A stretch of 64,000 nt of DNA from Ricinus communis. Taxonomy: Eukaryota; Streptophyta; Magnoliopsida; Malpighiales; Euphorbiaceae. Below the pieces are notes generated by a model. The model was given only the letters and a program-made list of their open reading frames with translations. It did no database searches and was not told the DNA's origin. The first letter of the stretch is position 1. Every line of letters starts with the position of its first letter. A program made the translations under genes and the position numbers. Location of the stretch: contig NC_063265.1 in NCBI RefSeq assembly GCF_019578655.1, positions 22,864,285 through 22,928,284 of the forward strand. The letters are read 5' to 3'. Shown one piece after another: positions 35,824 through 48,780 of this stretch.

Positions 35824-38205
35824 TGTACGTCTGATTGCTGCTTTTCAATTTCAGCCATTTATATGACTAATCTGCATCCTCGCCTAACCCAATTAATGAT
35901 GGAATGGTTGTGTCTACACAAGGGGTTAGAAATTTGTGTATGCAAAACTCGGATGCATGTATGCTATCTTCTTGACATAATGATTACCAAGTTACATTTT
36001 ATTAAAGGAAAAACAATTGCATTTCCATCAACATCCATATACACAAAAGACTACTATAAAGCTCTCTATTACAAAATCAGTTGAAGCTTGATTTTGATAG
36101 AATGATTACAAAAGGAAAAGTAGTCAGGGATGCCTAGTCAAAGTACTTTGGTGCCTCCCTCTCGAAGATAGAGTCCTCGGTGATCAGCTTCTTATCTAAG
36201 AGGGACTAGATGTCCTTCTTGAGGCAGATGCAATCCTTGGTCACATGTCTAAAAGTACAGTAGTACATGTAGTATTCCGCCATGCTTTTGCTTGAGGAGG
36301 CTAGTAACCCTATCGAGCTCGTTCATCAAATGCCCGATGATCTGGAATAGGGATCTGACTTGCAAATTTAGGATGCTGACCTCATCCTTGAGACTCATGA
36401 GTTCCATTTGGGTCTTAAAATCTATATGCATTTATTAGCATTAAGAAGATAAGTAGTTGTAAGTAAAAGGTTAAGTGCATGTATGTTATGCATGTAAATA
36501 AGAATGCATGTATACGTGTTCGTGAGATGCATGTCAAGTTAAAACAAGAAAGGTTAGTGATATTTACAATAACTGCAAATTAGCATGTGAACACATACTA
36601 AAGATTTCTCAAGCTTTCACGTAACACTCGCTTTCTTTCGTTGTCCATGGCGCAGTCTTATCTTTCCTAGGATTTTAGGTTTAAACATGGCCACCAATAG
36701 GGGGTACCCACATCCACTCTCCTTCTTTCGACACATGATCATAAATTTTTTAGAAAATAAATGATATGTTCCTTTATTTTCAACAAGAGCTTAGGTAGAC
36801 TCCATACTGATTATCGAAAAAAGGGTTAGTTAGTTTAAAAGACTTTCGTAAAAGGGTTAGTTCGTGCATTGATTGACTTGTTCGAATATTATGAGGAAAA
36901 TATGAAAAGGGGATGGTGCTGTTACAGTCTCGTGTTTACAGGAAGGTATCGTCGATTGTCTGCCGGAACTAGCTATCTTGATTCTTGCCGTGGGTATTTG
37001 ATAATCTCATTTGCACTAATCTCAGCGGGTGGGTATTTGCACTAATCTCAAGGTCTTCCAATACTAGTTCGACTATTAAACAAGCATATAATGTGGTAAA
37101 TCCTATGGAAAGGAGCTAAATCTTACTATATGAGCTTTGTTTTGAGTAATGAGGCCGAGTATCCTCTAGCCAGGAGTACCTTTTTTATACCTTAGAAAAA
37201 CTTATCTGTTTTCTAATTAGTAAGGAATTGTGTTGGTGCTACTCAACACGATAAATTTATGTTCTCCTAGTACGGGCCAATGGTGGTGATCATCATAAAT
37301 GCAAGTCATCTCTTGTTCGAATGGAATATGGATATCCTTTGAACTGAAGCCTCCGGGAATATAGGGCCTTCCTTAATTCTGATGTAAATGCAATGCATGG
37401 CTAAGCCAATAATGTTAGAAAAGGCAAAAACTTATCCACTCCTCGAAATCAACTTATCGAGTTCCTAATGGAGTGGCCATTGTGAGCATAGATTCTTTAG
37501 GGCGAGACCTAAGTGTTGAGCGACCTCATCACTATATCTAGTTACCATTCTTCATACTAGGCCCATTTCGAAATGAGCCATTCAGTTGACTGTCCGAAGG
37601 GATTATGAAAAGGCCTTAAGACCAAATTGGAGAAGGAGTCACCACCCGATAAGATCGAGACATGTTTCAAGAGTGAGGATGATGACTTTGTATCATTTGT
37701 AGAGAGTCTGAGTTTTTCCCTCCCTAAAATCAGAGATTCCAGGTCTAGAAAGTTAGGTACAAATAGGGAAGGTTTACGAAAGCACCCGTATCCACCTAGG
37801 CAATAAAGCCTTGCCTTCATTAGAGTAAACAAACCTTTTTCTATCCTAATAACATTGCCTCTGCCGATTTTACCCTATATTCTTTTTACACACTCACCTT
37901 TTTTTTCTTTTTTAGCATGTGAGGTGAGTAACTAAAAGACTAACCTAAATGTGGAATATTCCCTAGAGGGAAGCGCATTGGTGCTTTTATTAGTCCTAAC
38001 CGAGAGGCACTTTGATGCCTTAAGTTTTTATCTTATCATGCCATGGTGACCACAACTTCTGCAATTTTTATTAATCCTATTCTAAGTGTTGAGTTCATTT
38101 TAGCTTTAAAATTTAAGGTGAACACGTGATGAGACGTGAGAGCTTACTTTGGATGTGAAGTGACCAAAATAATTGCTCCAATTTTATCCGTTATTACATG
38201 TGGGG
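35824..38205. other. Retroelement-derived sequence with a minus-strand gag-like fragment
   Basis: At 36130-36290 the minus strand encodes a broken Tat-like gag end (YCTFRHVTKDC then LKKDI, a stop, SLLDKKLI). Upstream on minus, 36249-36431 is a short coiled-coil-like frame. The remainder (36.5-38.2 kb) has no recognisable gene. A 91-codon frame at 37557-37832 shows no domain and is probably chance. Confidence 0.35.
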
Positions 38206-38657
38206 TGATGTCCTAAACATAAGTTAATAATGAATTAATGACTTAATTAAATCATCCATGTAATTCATTATTTTTTCAAGTCATGTTCAGTCCACTCGTC
38301 TCACAAGTAACCCATAATGATTAACTTAGTAACTCATACTAAATGACATGCACCATCCTTTATTTATTAGTATCTCATACTAATCATAGGGTTAAACACA
38401 TTATGTTGGTCTTCCGGATTAAAAATGTCCAATTTTTAATCCTACAATCTATAATATTTATTCTAAAGATCATTCGTCACTCATATTCTCAACTCTTGAC
38501 AATGGAGTCTTTAATAAATATTATTGAACTCATTCAATAATATAATGAATATAAACAACTGCCATTAATGAAAAGATATTCATTACATAATAACATCACA
38601 ATGTATGAACCAAAAAGTAAAAAGTCCAATTGGCTTTTAGGATATACATCTAACAAT
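38206..38657 (-). repeat. 3' LTR of a second Ty1/copia element, probably truncated
   Basis: On minus, the pol fragment is followed by the polypurine tract AAGTGGGAGATTG and the LTR start TGTTAGATGTATATCC (from 38657). Text continues to about 38206, where LTR-like sequence ends without a clear TAACA. The left boundary is approximate. Confidence 0.65.
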
Positions 38658-39655
38658 CTCCCACTTGTACTAAAGCTAATCGGGACGGTATCTGAAATCC
38701 ATCTTCTCAAGATGGCAATCCAATTGTATCTACGTCATAGCTTTGGTAAAGGGATCAACTACATTATGTTCTGATTCTATTCTTTAATGGCTATATCATC
38801 TCCACCAATGATTTCACGTATGATATGGAAGCGTCTTTCAATATGTTTGGATTTCTGATGAGACTTAGGTTCCTTGGCTTGTGCAATAGCCCCATTGTTG
38901 TCACAGAAGAGAGGTATTGCTGACTCGATGGTTGGAACCACTCCAAGTTCTATCATGAACTTTTTAATCCAAACCACTTCCTTTATTGCATCAGATGCAT
39001 CAACATACTTGGCCTCTGTAGTGGAGTCTGCAGTAGTATCCTGTTTGAAACTTTTCCAACTTACTGCTATTGCATTGCATATAAATACAAACTGTGAGAT
39101 AGACTTTCTATCATCCACATCTGATTAAAAATCAAAATCTGTATAACCATGTAAACTCAATTCTCCTCCACCATATGCCAAGAATATATCTTCAGTCCTT
39201 CGTAAGTACTTAAAGATATCCTTGAGCGCTACCGAGTGCTCCTCGCCTGGGTTAGACTGAAACCTGCTAGTCACACTGATAACCTAGGCATTGTCTGGAA
39301 TCCTGGCCATCTGTTCTTTTTCACCAGATGTCTTTGGAGACATATTCTTTGAAAGATGAATACCATGCCTATAAGGTAATAGTCCTCTCTTAGAATCAAG
39401 CATGTTGAATTTCTTCAACACCTTGTCTAAGTAAAGACCTTGGGAAAACCCTATAATCCTTTTCGATCTATCTTTATAGATACGAATTCCTACAGTATAG
39501 GTTGCTTCACCTAAGTCTTTAACAACCATACATTTGGAAGTTAACATACCTACATCATTGTCGAACAACAATATGTCATTTACATAGAGTACAAGAAAAG
39601 TGATAGCACTCCCACAAAGAACCTTCACCGAGTTGGGGACCACTATTCGTGGTGT
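38658..39655 (-). pseudogene. Ty1/copia pol fragment: end of RT and RNase H
   Basis: 39643-39284 is reverse transcriptase text with LVLYVNDILLF, so the second Asp-motif residue of YVDD is Asn (YVND), followed by DLGEATYTVGI and YLDKVLKKFNM. 39118-38777 is the C-terminal RNase H (ADSTTEAKYVDASDA, the KSKHIERRFHIIRE block). The stretch between has stops but continues the family text. Everything upstream (gag, protease, integrase, RT fingers) is missing: at about 39655 the sequence changes abruptly to the plus-strand Tat element. Confidence 0.85.
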
Positions 39656-42600
39656 TCCATCACCTAAAATGGAGCAGGAAACTCAAGCCTCAATCACCTA
39701 AGAATAATCCTAAACCTCACGATGGTCAGTATTGGGAATATCACCAAGCTTTCAAGCATGTGACCTATTAGTGCAATTGTTTCAAGCATGAGATCTGGGG
39801 CTTGATTGACTGTGGAAAATGACAAGTTGAAGAAGTTCCTTAGTCTAAATATGAAGATCTATTAGGACAGCACCAAGTTGGGGACCACCTTCAGTCGATA
39901 TTCAAATTGAGAACGTTTTACTAAGTGGTTGGGGGTTAGATGACGAGACAGCTGTGAGCCTTGTCTTTTTGAGGTTTGGAAGGAAGGAGAAAAGAACTCG
40001 GTCATGGCTTTAGATATTTGGTACAGTTCCAGAGATGAGTGTGAGGTCCAAGATGCCGGGTAAAGGATATCTAGGCAGACAACGACTCTAACAAAAAAGT
40101 TGAGTCAGTAGGTAAAGGCATGGGGGTTCAAGAACTGAAGCAAGTCAAAAAAGCTTCTAAAGGAGATAATGGGTTATTAGAATAACTAAAGAAAGAAAAG
40201 AAGATAGCTGAAATTTATAAGCTGTTGATGTACTCAATGAGCCAGCAAAAGGATTTAATCTAGGCCTTGTCAAGTAAAAGCATTAGCACATCAGCTACCC
40301 TCGAGAAAAGGATCAAAATGGTAACTGACAAGACCACTAGGATGATTACTTTCTCAGATGAAGACTTACCACCTAAGGAAAGAGACCAGAACAAGGCTCT
40401 CTATGTAGCAATAGAAGTCAAGAGGAAAAGGACTTCATGCGTAATGGTAGATGATGGGTAAGCCATTAGTGTATGTCCTTCTTGCATACACCATAAGCTA
40501 GGGATGACTGCAAAAGACTTAAAGCCATCAAATATGGTGATAAGAGTATGGTGACACAAAGAGAGACGTGGAAGGAACATTCTCAACCTTGTGAAGACGG
40601 GTCCTACCGAATTCTAGGTGGAATTCATTGTCTTGGACATCCTAGTAACTTTTGCGATGTTACTAGAAAGACTTGGTTCTAGGCCTTAGGAGGAGTTCCT
40701 TCCACTATGCATTAGAAGGTCAAGTTCCCTCATGAAGTTGAAATAGTGACTATTAACGCTGAAAGTGGTAAGGTTGTCTCGCTATACAGGAAGCTGTGAA
40801 GAAGCTGGAAGCCCATACTAGATTCCAAGTCACTATTCTCTATGATGCCTACATGGATCCTAAAGTAGCCAACATATTTAAAAAGATGGATTTCATTCTT
40901 GGAATGGGGCCCAGAAAGAACTAGCAGGGTATCGCAGAGCTGCCAGATTTCAAAGGTCAAAAAACTCGGCATGGGCTGGGTTATCATGAGGATGAAGATG
41001 AGGGCAAACCAAAGGGTAAGACTCTAAAAGACGTATTTATCCATGAGTACAAGACTTACTTTGGAGAGCCTGAACCTATTAGAATAGCTAGGACTGAGGT
41101 GCCAGGATATTGGATATTCAAAAGTTTAATTGTCGATAGGATGGTCGAGTTGAGCATCAAGGAAGTCCATGGGAAGATCACCACCAAGGTGGAGGAGTTG
41201 AAGCTAGAAAAATTTGTCACTCCGCTTAAGAAGTTGAATCAACAAGACCTACCTGACCTGATGGAGGAGCAAATCATCTATGATAATGTAATAACGTCCA
41301 ATATTTATAAGGACAATGTTTTCTTTCATTTCAAAGATCAATGATATGAACAATAAATTTGCTTACTTGTGTAATGTTTTTCCTAATGGCAGTGTGCATT
41401 TTGATATCATGACATAGGCATGTTTGACATCAATTCCATACAAACTAATTCATTTAATTTAAGCATAAATGAAAATCCAAGGAATAATGTGATAGCTCAT
41501 GATATAACTTATGAGGAAAGGATAAAATTATAAAAATAATAGAAAAAAGGAAAGAGGCATTTGCTTGGTCATACGACGACATGCCAAGGTTAGACAGAAA
41601 GATAGCATAGCACCATGTATCAACCTATCTGCACCTCAAGCTAATCAAGTAGAAAACGAGAAGGCTAAGGTAAGAATGGGCAAAGAAGATTCGAGAAGAA
41701 GTGACTAAGCAGGTAAAGGCTAATTTCCTCGACATAGTCTACTATCCCGAATGGTTGGCGACCATTGTCCCAGTTTTGAAGAAGGATGGTAAGGTAAGAA
41801 TGTGTGTAGATTATTGGGATCTAAACAAGGCATGCCCTAAGTATGACTTTCCCCTTCCTCATAGCGACGTCATAGTTGATAGCACAGCTTTAAGTGCTAT
41901 GTACTCTTTTACCGATGATTTCTTCGGATACAGCCAAATCATGATGGTAGTAGTAGACAAGCTGAAGACATCATTCATTGTTGAGTAGGGGACATACTAC
42001 TATAAAGTTATGCCTTTTGGACTAAAAAATACGGGGGAAACTTATCAACGAGTAGCCACCACCTTGTTTCATGACATGATGCACAAGGAGGTAAAGATAT
42101 ATATAGATGACATGATGGTAAAGTTTAAAACAAGGGAAGGGCATTTTCAAGCTCTTGATAAGTTCTTAGGATGAATGGAAGGGTATAACTAACCTGAGGC
42201 TTAATTTAAAGAAGAACATATTTAGAGTAACATTAGGAAAGCTGCTGGGTAATATAGTAAGTCAACAGGGAATGAATATTGGTCTAGACAAGGTAAAGGC
42301 TATTCAAGAGATGCTAGTGCAGTAAGAGGATTTCTAGGACGTCTACAATATAACAACAGGTTCATTTTCAAGCTCACAATGGTTTGTGATCCTATATTCA
42401 AACTCTTGAGAAAACATCAACCTGTTGTATGGGATGAACACTATAAGAAAGCCTTTGACAGGATCCAAGAGTATCTAATGAAGCCGCCAATACTAAAGCT
42501 GCCAAAGGGTGGAAAACTGTTGATTCTATACTTGGCCTTGAAGAGCAAGCCATAGGAGCGAGGGTGGCATAGTGTGGGGCTAATGACGTGGAGCATGCAG

Positions 42601-44640
42601 TCTATCATCTCAGTAAGAATTTGCTGCCTTATGAGTGTAAGTATAACCTCATAGAGAAAATGTGTCTAGCCATCGTATGGGCTTTGAGAAAGTTGAGATA
42701 TTATTTCCAATGTCATAGGGTGCAAGTGATTTTGAAAATAGACCTACTAAAATACTTGTTTGAAGCTCTATCTCTTACAGGAAAGCTGGCTAGATGGTTA
42801 ATATTCCTAACAAAATTTGACATCAAGTACATCACCAAGAGGGTAGTCAAAGGTAGGGCTGTAGCACATTTTTTAGCTTAGAACGCAATTGAAGGAGATG
42901 ACCCTTGGGATCTAGAGTTCCTTGATGACAATCTAGGAGCAATTATAATTCAAGAGTGGAAGATGTACTTCGATGGAGCTATAGACACAAAAGGTGCAAG
43001 GTTAGGGGTAGTTCTAATTGCGCTCGAAGAAGAAATTCTACCGATGGTTGAGATTGGATTTTAAAGTGACTAATAACATGGTAGAGTATGAAGCATATGT
43101 TTATTTGGATTAGAAGTTGGCGAGGTATTCAGAATAAAGTAGGTGATGGTTTGTAGGATTTTAGTGATCCAACAAGCCATTGAGAAATAGAACATGAAAG
43201 AGGAAAGATTGAAACCATATGTCAATTACCTCAGGACTTTGGTTTGCGATTTTCTTAAGTGTTCGTTCATACACCTGCTATGAGATGAGAATCGGATGGA
43301 TGCACTCATACCTCCTCAGTAAACCTCTAATTGTGCAGGTGATTATAAAGTCAGGAGCACCCTCTTATCATAGAGATCGAATAATGCAAGTTCATATATG
43401 ACCAAAAGAGAAGCTATGGTTCTACGATCTGAAGAGGTTTATATAAAATAGGGTCTATCTAGAGGAAGCAACTGCATAGAAAATGTAGGCATTGTGGATG
43501 CTAGGCTAGAAATTACCTCAAATGTTGTATAGAAGAATGGCTTAAAGTGTCCAACTCTGATGTGTTACCAAGTCAGAAGAGCAGGTAGCGCTGGAAGAGA
43601 GGCACAAAGGAGTGTGCAGGTCTCACATGGATGGTATAGTGCTAACCAAAAAGATTATGCATTAAAGTTATTACTGGATAACAGTGGAAAAGGGCTGTAT
43701 AGCTCTAGTAAGGAAATACCGTGAATGCTAGCTTTATAGTGACCTAAGTCATGTACCTTCGACTGAGTTGCATAACTTGACATCTGCATGGCCTTTTGCA
43801 GCTTAGGGAACCATCAGAGAAATAAGACCTCATTCGAATGGTCATAAATATATAGTAATGTCGGTCGACTATCTTTCCGAGTGGGTTAAAATTGAGTCAT
43901 TCACTACTGTGGGGGTAAAATAAAAGGCTAGATTTATATAGAGGAATCTGATATGCAAATATGGAGTCCCACATCATGTTGTAACTAATAATGGCATGCA
44001 CTTCATGGGCAAAATAACAAACATGTTAGTAGAATACAAGATTAAAAATCACAGGTCTTCTCTGTACAGACCTCAAGCAAATGGAGCGGTGGAAGAAACC
44101 AACAAGAACTTAAAGAAAATCCTCTCGAAGATGGTATGAAATCATAATGATTGGTCATTTTGGTTACCCTTTGCACTTTGGGGGTATTGAACAACTGAAT
44201 GAACGTCGACTAGGTAGACTCTGTACTCTTTAGTTTATGGGACTAAAGCTATCTTAGTAATGGAATTGAAGTTGTAGTCTTTGAGAGTTATATTGGAGGC
44301 AGAAATACCAGACTACCAATGGGCTAAGCAGAGATATCAATAGTTGGCTCTAGTCGATAAAAGAAGGATGACAGCCCTATATCACATGCAGTTGTATTAG
44401 AAACATAGCCAGGGCATTCGATAAGAAAGCCAATTCGGTGAGGATTATAGCCAGAGATTTAGTGTTAAAACACACAAGACCTACCATGTTTGACCCAAGT
44501 GAAAAGTTCAAGCCTAATTGGGAAGGCTTGTACTTGGTAAAGAAAATCATGCCTAAAGGTGCCGCCAAGATCTCAGATCTATAGGAAATGAGTTCTTTGA
44601 ACCAATCAGTTTAGACCGTCTCAAAAAATACCATATATAG
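39656..44640 (+). pseudogene. Tat/Ogre-type gypsy polyprotein, heavily decayed
   Basis: Order seen: gag end (YWEYHQAFKHVTY, about 39730); protease region 40267-40520 (ITFSDEDLPPKERDQNKAL; active site VMVDDG followed by a stop); a G-patch-like segment (about 40870-40985, KMDFILGMG to HGLGYHEDEDEG); RT 41680-42330 (YPEWLATIVPVLKKDGKVRMC, YKVMPFGLKN, YIDD near 42100); RNase H 42470-42880; and a second archaeal-type RNase H (about 42955-43130, WKMYFDGA). Integrase spans about 43620-44640; its first catalytic Asp region is altered after a stop and the second reads TNNG instead of TDNG, while the VEETNKNLKKIL Glu remains. More than fifteen stops. The G-patch and double RNase H are hallmarks of the Tat lineage. 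The 5' end is cut at the copia boundary. Confidence 0.88.
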
Positions 44641-44905
44641 AAAAAAATACTACTAATCGAAAAACTCAAAAAGGGCTAGTCAGGTAAAAATTAGGGCAAT
44701 GAGAGAAAATAATTAGTTAGAAAATCTGAAAAGACTGGCTGATGATAGGAATTGTATCATGAGAAATCAAAATGTACCCATTTGGGCCTTTATTAAATGA
44801 ATAAATTGTTTGAAATTCTTATCAAATGTATATATGTCTATTTATTACCTTATGCACTAATTAAAAAGAAAACTAAGCTAAGGTACTAAGCAAAATGAAT
44901 GAGAT

Positions 44906-45921
44906 CTAAAAAGAAACATATTTTTCATTTTCTTCCTTTGCATTTGCATTTACATCTTTAGAATCAGCAGCTAGCTCTTGGGTCCTCTTAAACCTTGCAA
45001 GTCTATAAGAAATGGTAATCTGAAGCTCAACCCAATCTTTGTAGTTATCATTTGTGATTAGATCACCTTCGAAGTCAAGGTTGCGCTTTATGTCCCGGTG
45101 AGGCCAGAGTCCTTCTATCCTGTTTAGGAAATCTTGTCTGAGTGGGAAGCCTTCAAATTCAGGAGGGAATTCCAAAATTTGTTGCTTCTGCCCATATTAG
45201 CGAGAAACTCTCGAGAATGTGTAGAAAGTGGATGCCCACAATCTAGGTAAAGGCATATAATCGTCGTATACCTTAAGTGTGATATGCCTGATTCTCCACC
45301 AGGGACATGACTAGTGAATAAGCGTATCTGGGATGCCCTTCATCCAAGGAATCCAACCATCATGGTCCCGTGGGATAACAGTTGATCGAACTTGCACGTG
45401 CTTTGGCTCGTATTTATTAATGTTTCTCGGAATGGTTAGTATTTAGAGCTTTTCGCGCAACCAAATCTATAAAAGAAAAAGAAAGAAAAAAAAGAAAAAA
45501 ATGAAAACTAAGTGGAAAACTCGAAAGGGCGGCTTAGGCAAAATTTGAGTCTGCTAAATCAAATACCCGAAAGGGTGGCTTAGGCAAAAGTTAAGGCAAA
45601 AATAATAAGGGAAAGAAAAGAGATTTGGTTGTGTACCTGTGAGAGAATGAGGCTGCCTCTAAACCACTGATGGGTTTTGTACATGTCTAACCCAATAATG
45701 GTTTAAGCCAGGATGATGGATATAGGATCTGCTCTATGCTCCACTTGATTAATAATACTAGAAATTCTGATATCTCCCCCTCCCTGAGGAGAAATCAACA
45801 GAAATTGGGCATAAAGGCAAAAGCCCAACATCTGACTCCAAGCAGGTGTCCCTCTTTCTTTCTTCTCATAATAAGAGATTAGAGAAGTAAGGTTAATGTA
45901 CTCATCAACTATATAGGAAAG
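44906..45921 (-). pseudogene. Antisense ORF of the Tat element, downstream part
   Basis: Tat/Ogre retrotransposons often carry an antisense ORF of unknown function in the 3' region. Here the minus strand reads IVDEYINLTSLISYYEKKERGTPAWSQ-type text from 45921, then MLGFCLYAQFLLIS, an IINQVEHRADP-ILAETI stretch that matches such ORFs, and, after stops near 45660 and 45180, EFPPEFEGFPLRQDFLNRIE down to 44906. Between these lie GGCTTAGGCAAAA repeats common to the lineage. The beginning of the ORF is at 51,955-52,170, beyond the nested element. Confidence 0.65.
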
Positions 45922-47020
45922 TGATATCCTTGATATTACACATGTTTGCATGCTTGATTTTGAGTTATTTTTAGGGCAAATTATGTGTTTTGTAGTAGAA
46001 TCACCATGTTTTAGTTTCCTTTTTGTCTCAAGTGTTTTTCTAGGTACATCATCAAAGTTAGAGAGAAATCGGACCAAAACCTGGAAGAAATGGATGAATC
46101 GGGCGCGTTAGACTGTTCTACACGCCCTGCCAACACGCCTGTGTTGAGGAGCACGGTTAGGGTTAGAGGGCGTACTAAAATTCCTTACCCATGGAGAGAA
46201 GAAATGATTTGCAACATGGTTTTTGAGAGTGACACGACCTAGGAGCATGCCCCTAATGAGGAACACGGTCCAAATCCAAGCCGTGCTGAAGAAGGCCAGA
46301 TGTACATTTTAGCTTAACAGGCATGGATCCAGGCCGTACTGGTTAGCACAACCCAAATCCAAGCCGTGTTAGATCCCAAAGCCTGATTTAAAAGAAAAGA
46401 AGAAAAAAAGGAAAGAAAAAAAATTCTAGGGATTCTGGAGGGAGAGAATTTTGGGGTATTCAAGACAGACTTTGAGAGCAACCTTCCAAACAATCAAGAA
46501 GAGGAAAACAAAGATGAATTCCATTTCAACATCATCCAGATAGCTGTTCTTGAGGATTGGTTTGAATATTCAAAGGAAAGAAGGAGGAGATCTTTAACTG
46601 CAAAGATTGGATTCAGAGTTATTCAATAGGGGATAACATTTCCACCATTTGAGGAAAGGGTGTTCATGTTCTTTTCAATTCTTGTTTACTTTGTATTTGA
46701 GTCTTGTATTAGTTTAATCATGAACATGTGTAACTAATCTTATTAAACCCATTTGGGGGTGATCTTTAGCTATGCTAGGCTTGTTTTGTGCTTAATTGAT
46801 TGAATTATTGATTTAAGATTGTAGTTTTCATTCAAGTATAATAAAATCTATTGTTTCTTTTTCATTGTTGAATTTATTTGAGAACTCCTTTGTAATTGAG
46901 AAATTCAATTGAGTTTAGACAACTGCTTGTATGACTAAGTGATTTGCATCTTAGAGATAAGTGTAATAACTTGCTGGAATAAGAACTAGACATTCTTATT
47001 AACGGTAATTTAGAGATTAA
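45922..47020 (+). repeat. 5' LTR of nested Athila-type element, 3' part deleted
   Basis: Starts TGATATCCTTGATATTAC at 45922 and matches 50471 onward at roughly nine bases in ten. The match ends near 47020, where internal gag text begins: the last 425 or so bases of the LTR, the primer site and the gag N-terminus are missing. A 5-bp GAAAG (45917-45921) precedes it. Confidence 0.9.
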
Positions 47021-47051
47021 TTCTTCATCTAACCTTGAGTAGGTAGACTAT

Positions 47052-48780
47052 ATGGGCAGCAACCTAGGCAGTAGAATAACCCGTATAGCAACAATTATAA
47101 TCCGGGATACATGGAGGAACAATAACAACCAGGGCCCACCAGGACTTCAACGACTACATCAGCAGCCGCAACAATATGTTCTCCCACCTCAGTCTCTTGA
47201 GACTCAAGAGAAAAAGGCTAATTTAGAGAAGCTAAAGATGAAGTTTGTGTCCACTTCAGAGACCAGATTCCAGCAGACGGATGCAGCTCCTAGAAATCAA
47301 CAGGGCTCCATTTAGAACTTGGAGAATTAAATAGGCCAGATTTCTAAAATTTTAGCTGAGAGGCAATCGGGGACCTTGCCTAGCAATACAGATTCCAACC
47401 CGAGAGAGCATGTGAACGCAATCACTTTGCGGTCAGGTAATTATATTCTTAGTTCTTCTCCTGTTTCTAATAATGATGTTGATGCACAGGTAGATTCAAG
47501 CAGAAAGGTTGAAGATAACAAGACGAATGAACCAGAGAAGGAAGAGGCAATGAAGATTCCACTAAGGGAGTACTAGCCTAAAATTTCATACCCTACTAGG
47601 TTAAAGTAGGCGCAAGTTTAGCAGTAGTTTGGTAAATTTCTTGATGTATTTAAACAACTGCACATAAACTTACATTTTGTTGAAGCTATTTCATAGATGC
47701 CTAGGTATGCAAAGTTCTTAAAGGAAATCCTTAGCAACAAAAGGAAGTTTGAGGACTTGGCATTCGTGACGCTAAACAAGGAATGTTGGGCGATTTTCTA
47801 GAATAAGTCACCAGAAGAGAAACATGATCCAAGGAGTTTTATTATCCCTTGTGTTATAGGTAACTTAACTATTGGTGATGCTTTAGTTGATTTAGGAGCT
47901 AGCATTAATGTAATGTCATACAACCTGTTTACTAAGTTAGGGCTGTGAGAGACAAAACCTACTAGGATGAGTATACAACTAGCTGATAGATCGGTTAAGT
48001 ATCCTAAGGGTATTGTGAAGAATGTGCTTGTTAAGGTAGATAAATTTATATTTCCTGTTGACTTTGTGATCTTAGACATAGATGGTAAGAGTAGTATACC
48101 TTTGATTCTAGGTAGACCTTTCCTTGCAATATTTAGGGCAATTATAGATGTTTGTGATAGAAAGCTTGAACTTAGGATAGGGAATAAGATTGTCACCTTT
48201 GACTTGAATAATTCTGTAAAATAGTCTTTAGATCATGATGATGTTGTGTATTCTATTAATGTACTTAATGATGTTGTTGAGATATAGTTGCAGGAAATGT
48301 TGGTTGAAGACCCTCTACAAGTTACTTTGCCAATGGAAGATGAGCATCACAGCAATCAAAGAAGTGTTGTTTGAATTTTTGTTAGCAAATGAGCCAAGCG
48401 AAGAGGATAATGAGTTTGTTGTAATTGACAGGGTAAGTGTGTAGAAGTTGAGGCCATCAATTGAGGAACCACCAGTTCTTGAGTTGAAAGAGCTCCCAAA
48501 GCATATCGACTATGCATATCTAGACAAAACCAACAGTTTGCTTGACATTTCAGCAACAAATGACATTGCCCTCTCTAAGAAAGTACCAAAAGGCGTTTGC
48601 TTAGAAGAATGCTGATTCCAAGGATTAGCTACACTTATTGCTCATCCAAGATTCTTATGGACGAAATAACCTGGCAGTTCAATCGCAGTGTAAGTTAAAC
48701 CCGCACATGAAGGGAATGGTCAACGAGTCCAGCTAAATGACTCAGAGAAGAAAAAGAAGCGCTTTTGGGAGGCACCCAGA
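47052..48780 (+). pseudogene. Nested Athila-type element: gag end and protease; RT to integrase missing
   Basis: 47052-47576 is the C-terminal gag (WRNNNNQGPPG, TRFQQTDAAPRNQQGSI, NAITLRSG), with stops near 47313. Protease follows (about 47690-48224: MPRYAKFLKEILSNKRKFED, VDLGAS, a stop near 47948, PLILGRPFLA). Then SIEEPPVLELKELPKH (about 48457-48500) marks the point where RT should start, but by about 48740 the sequence already reads the post-integrase GGAGGCACCCAGA region. RT, RNase H and integrase are gone. Several stops occur in the remaining text. Confidence 0.85.

Noticed and set aside
37557..37832. 91-codon minus frame as a gene
   Set aside because: No domain, no splice partners and no similarity to neighbouring element text that I can see.
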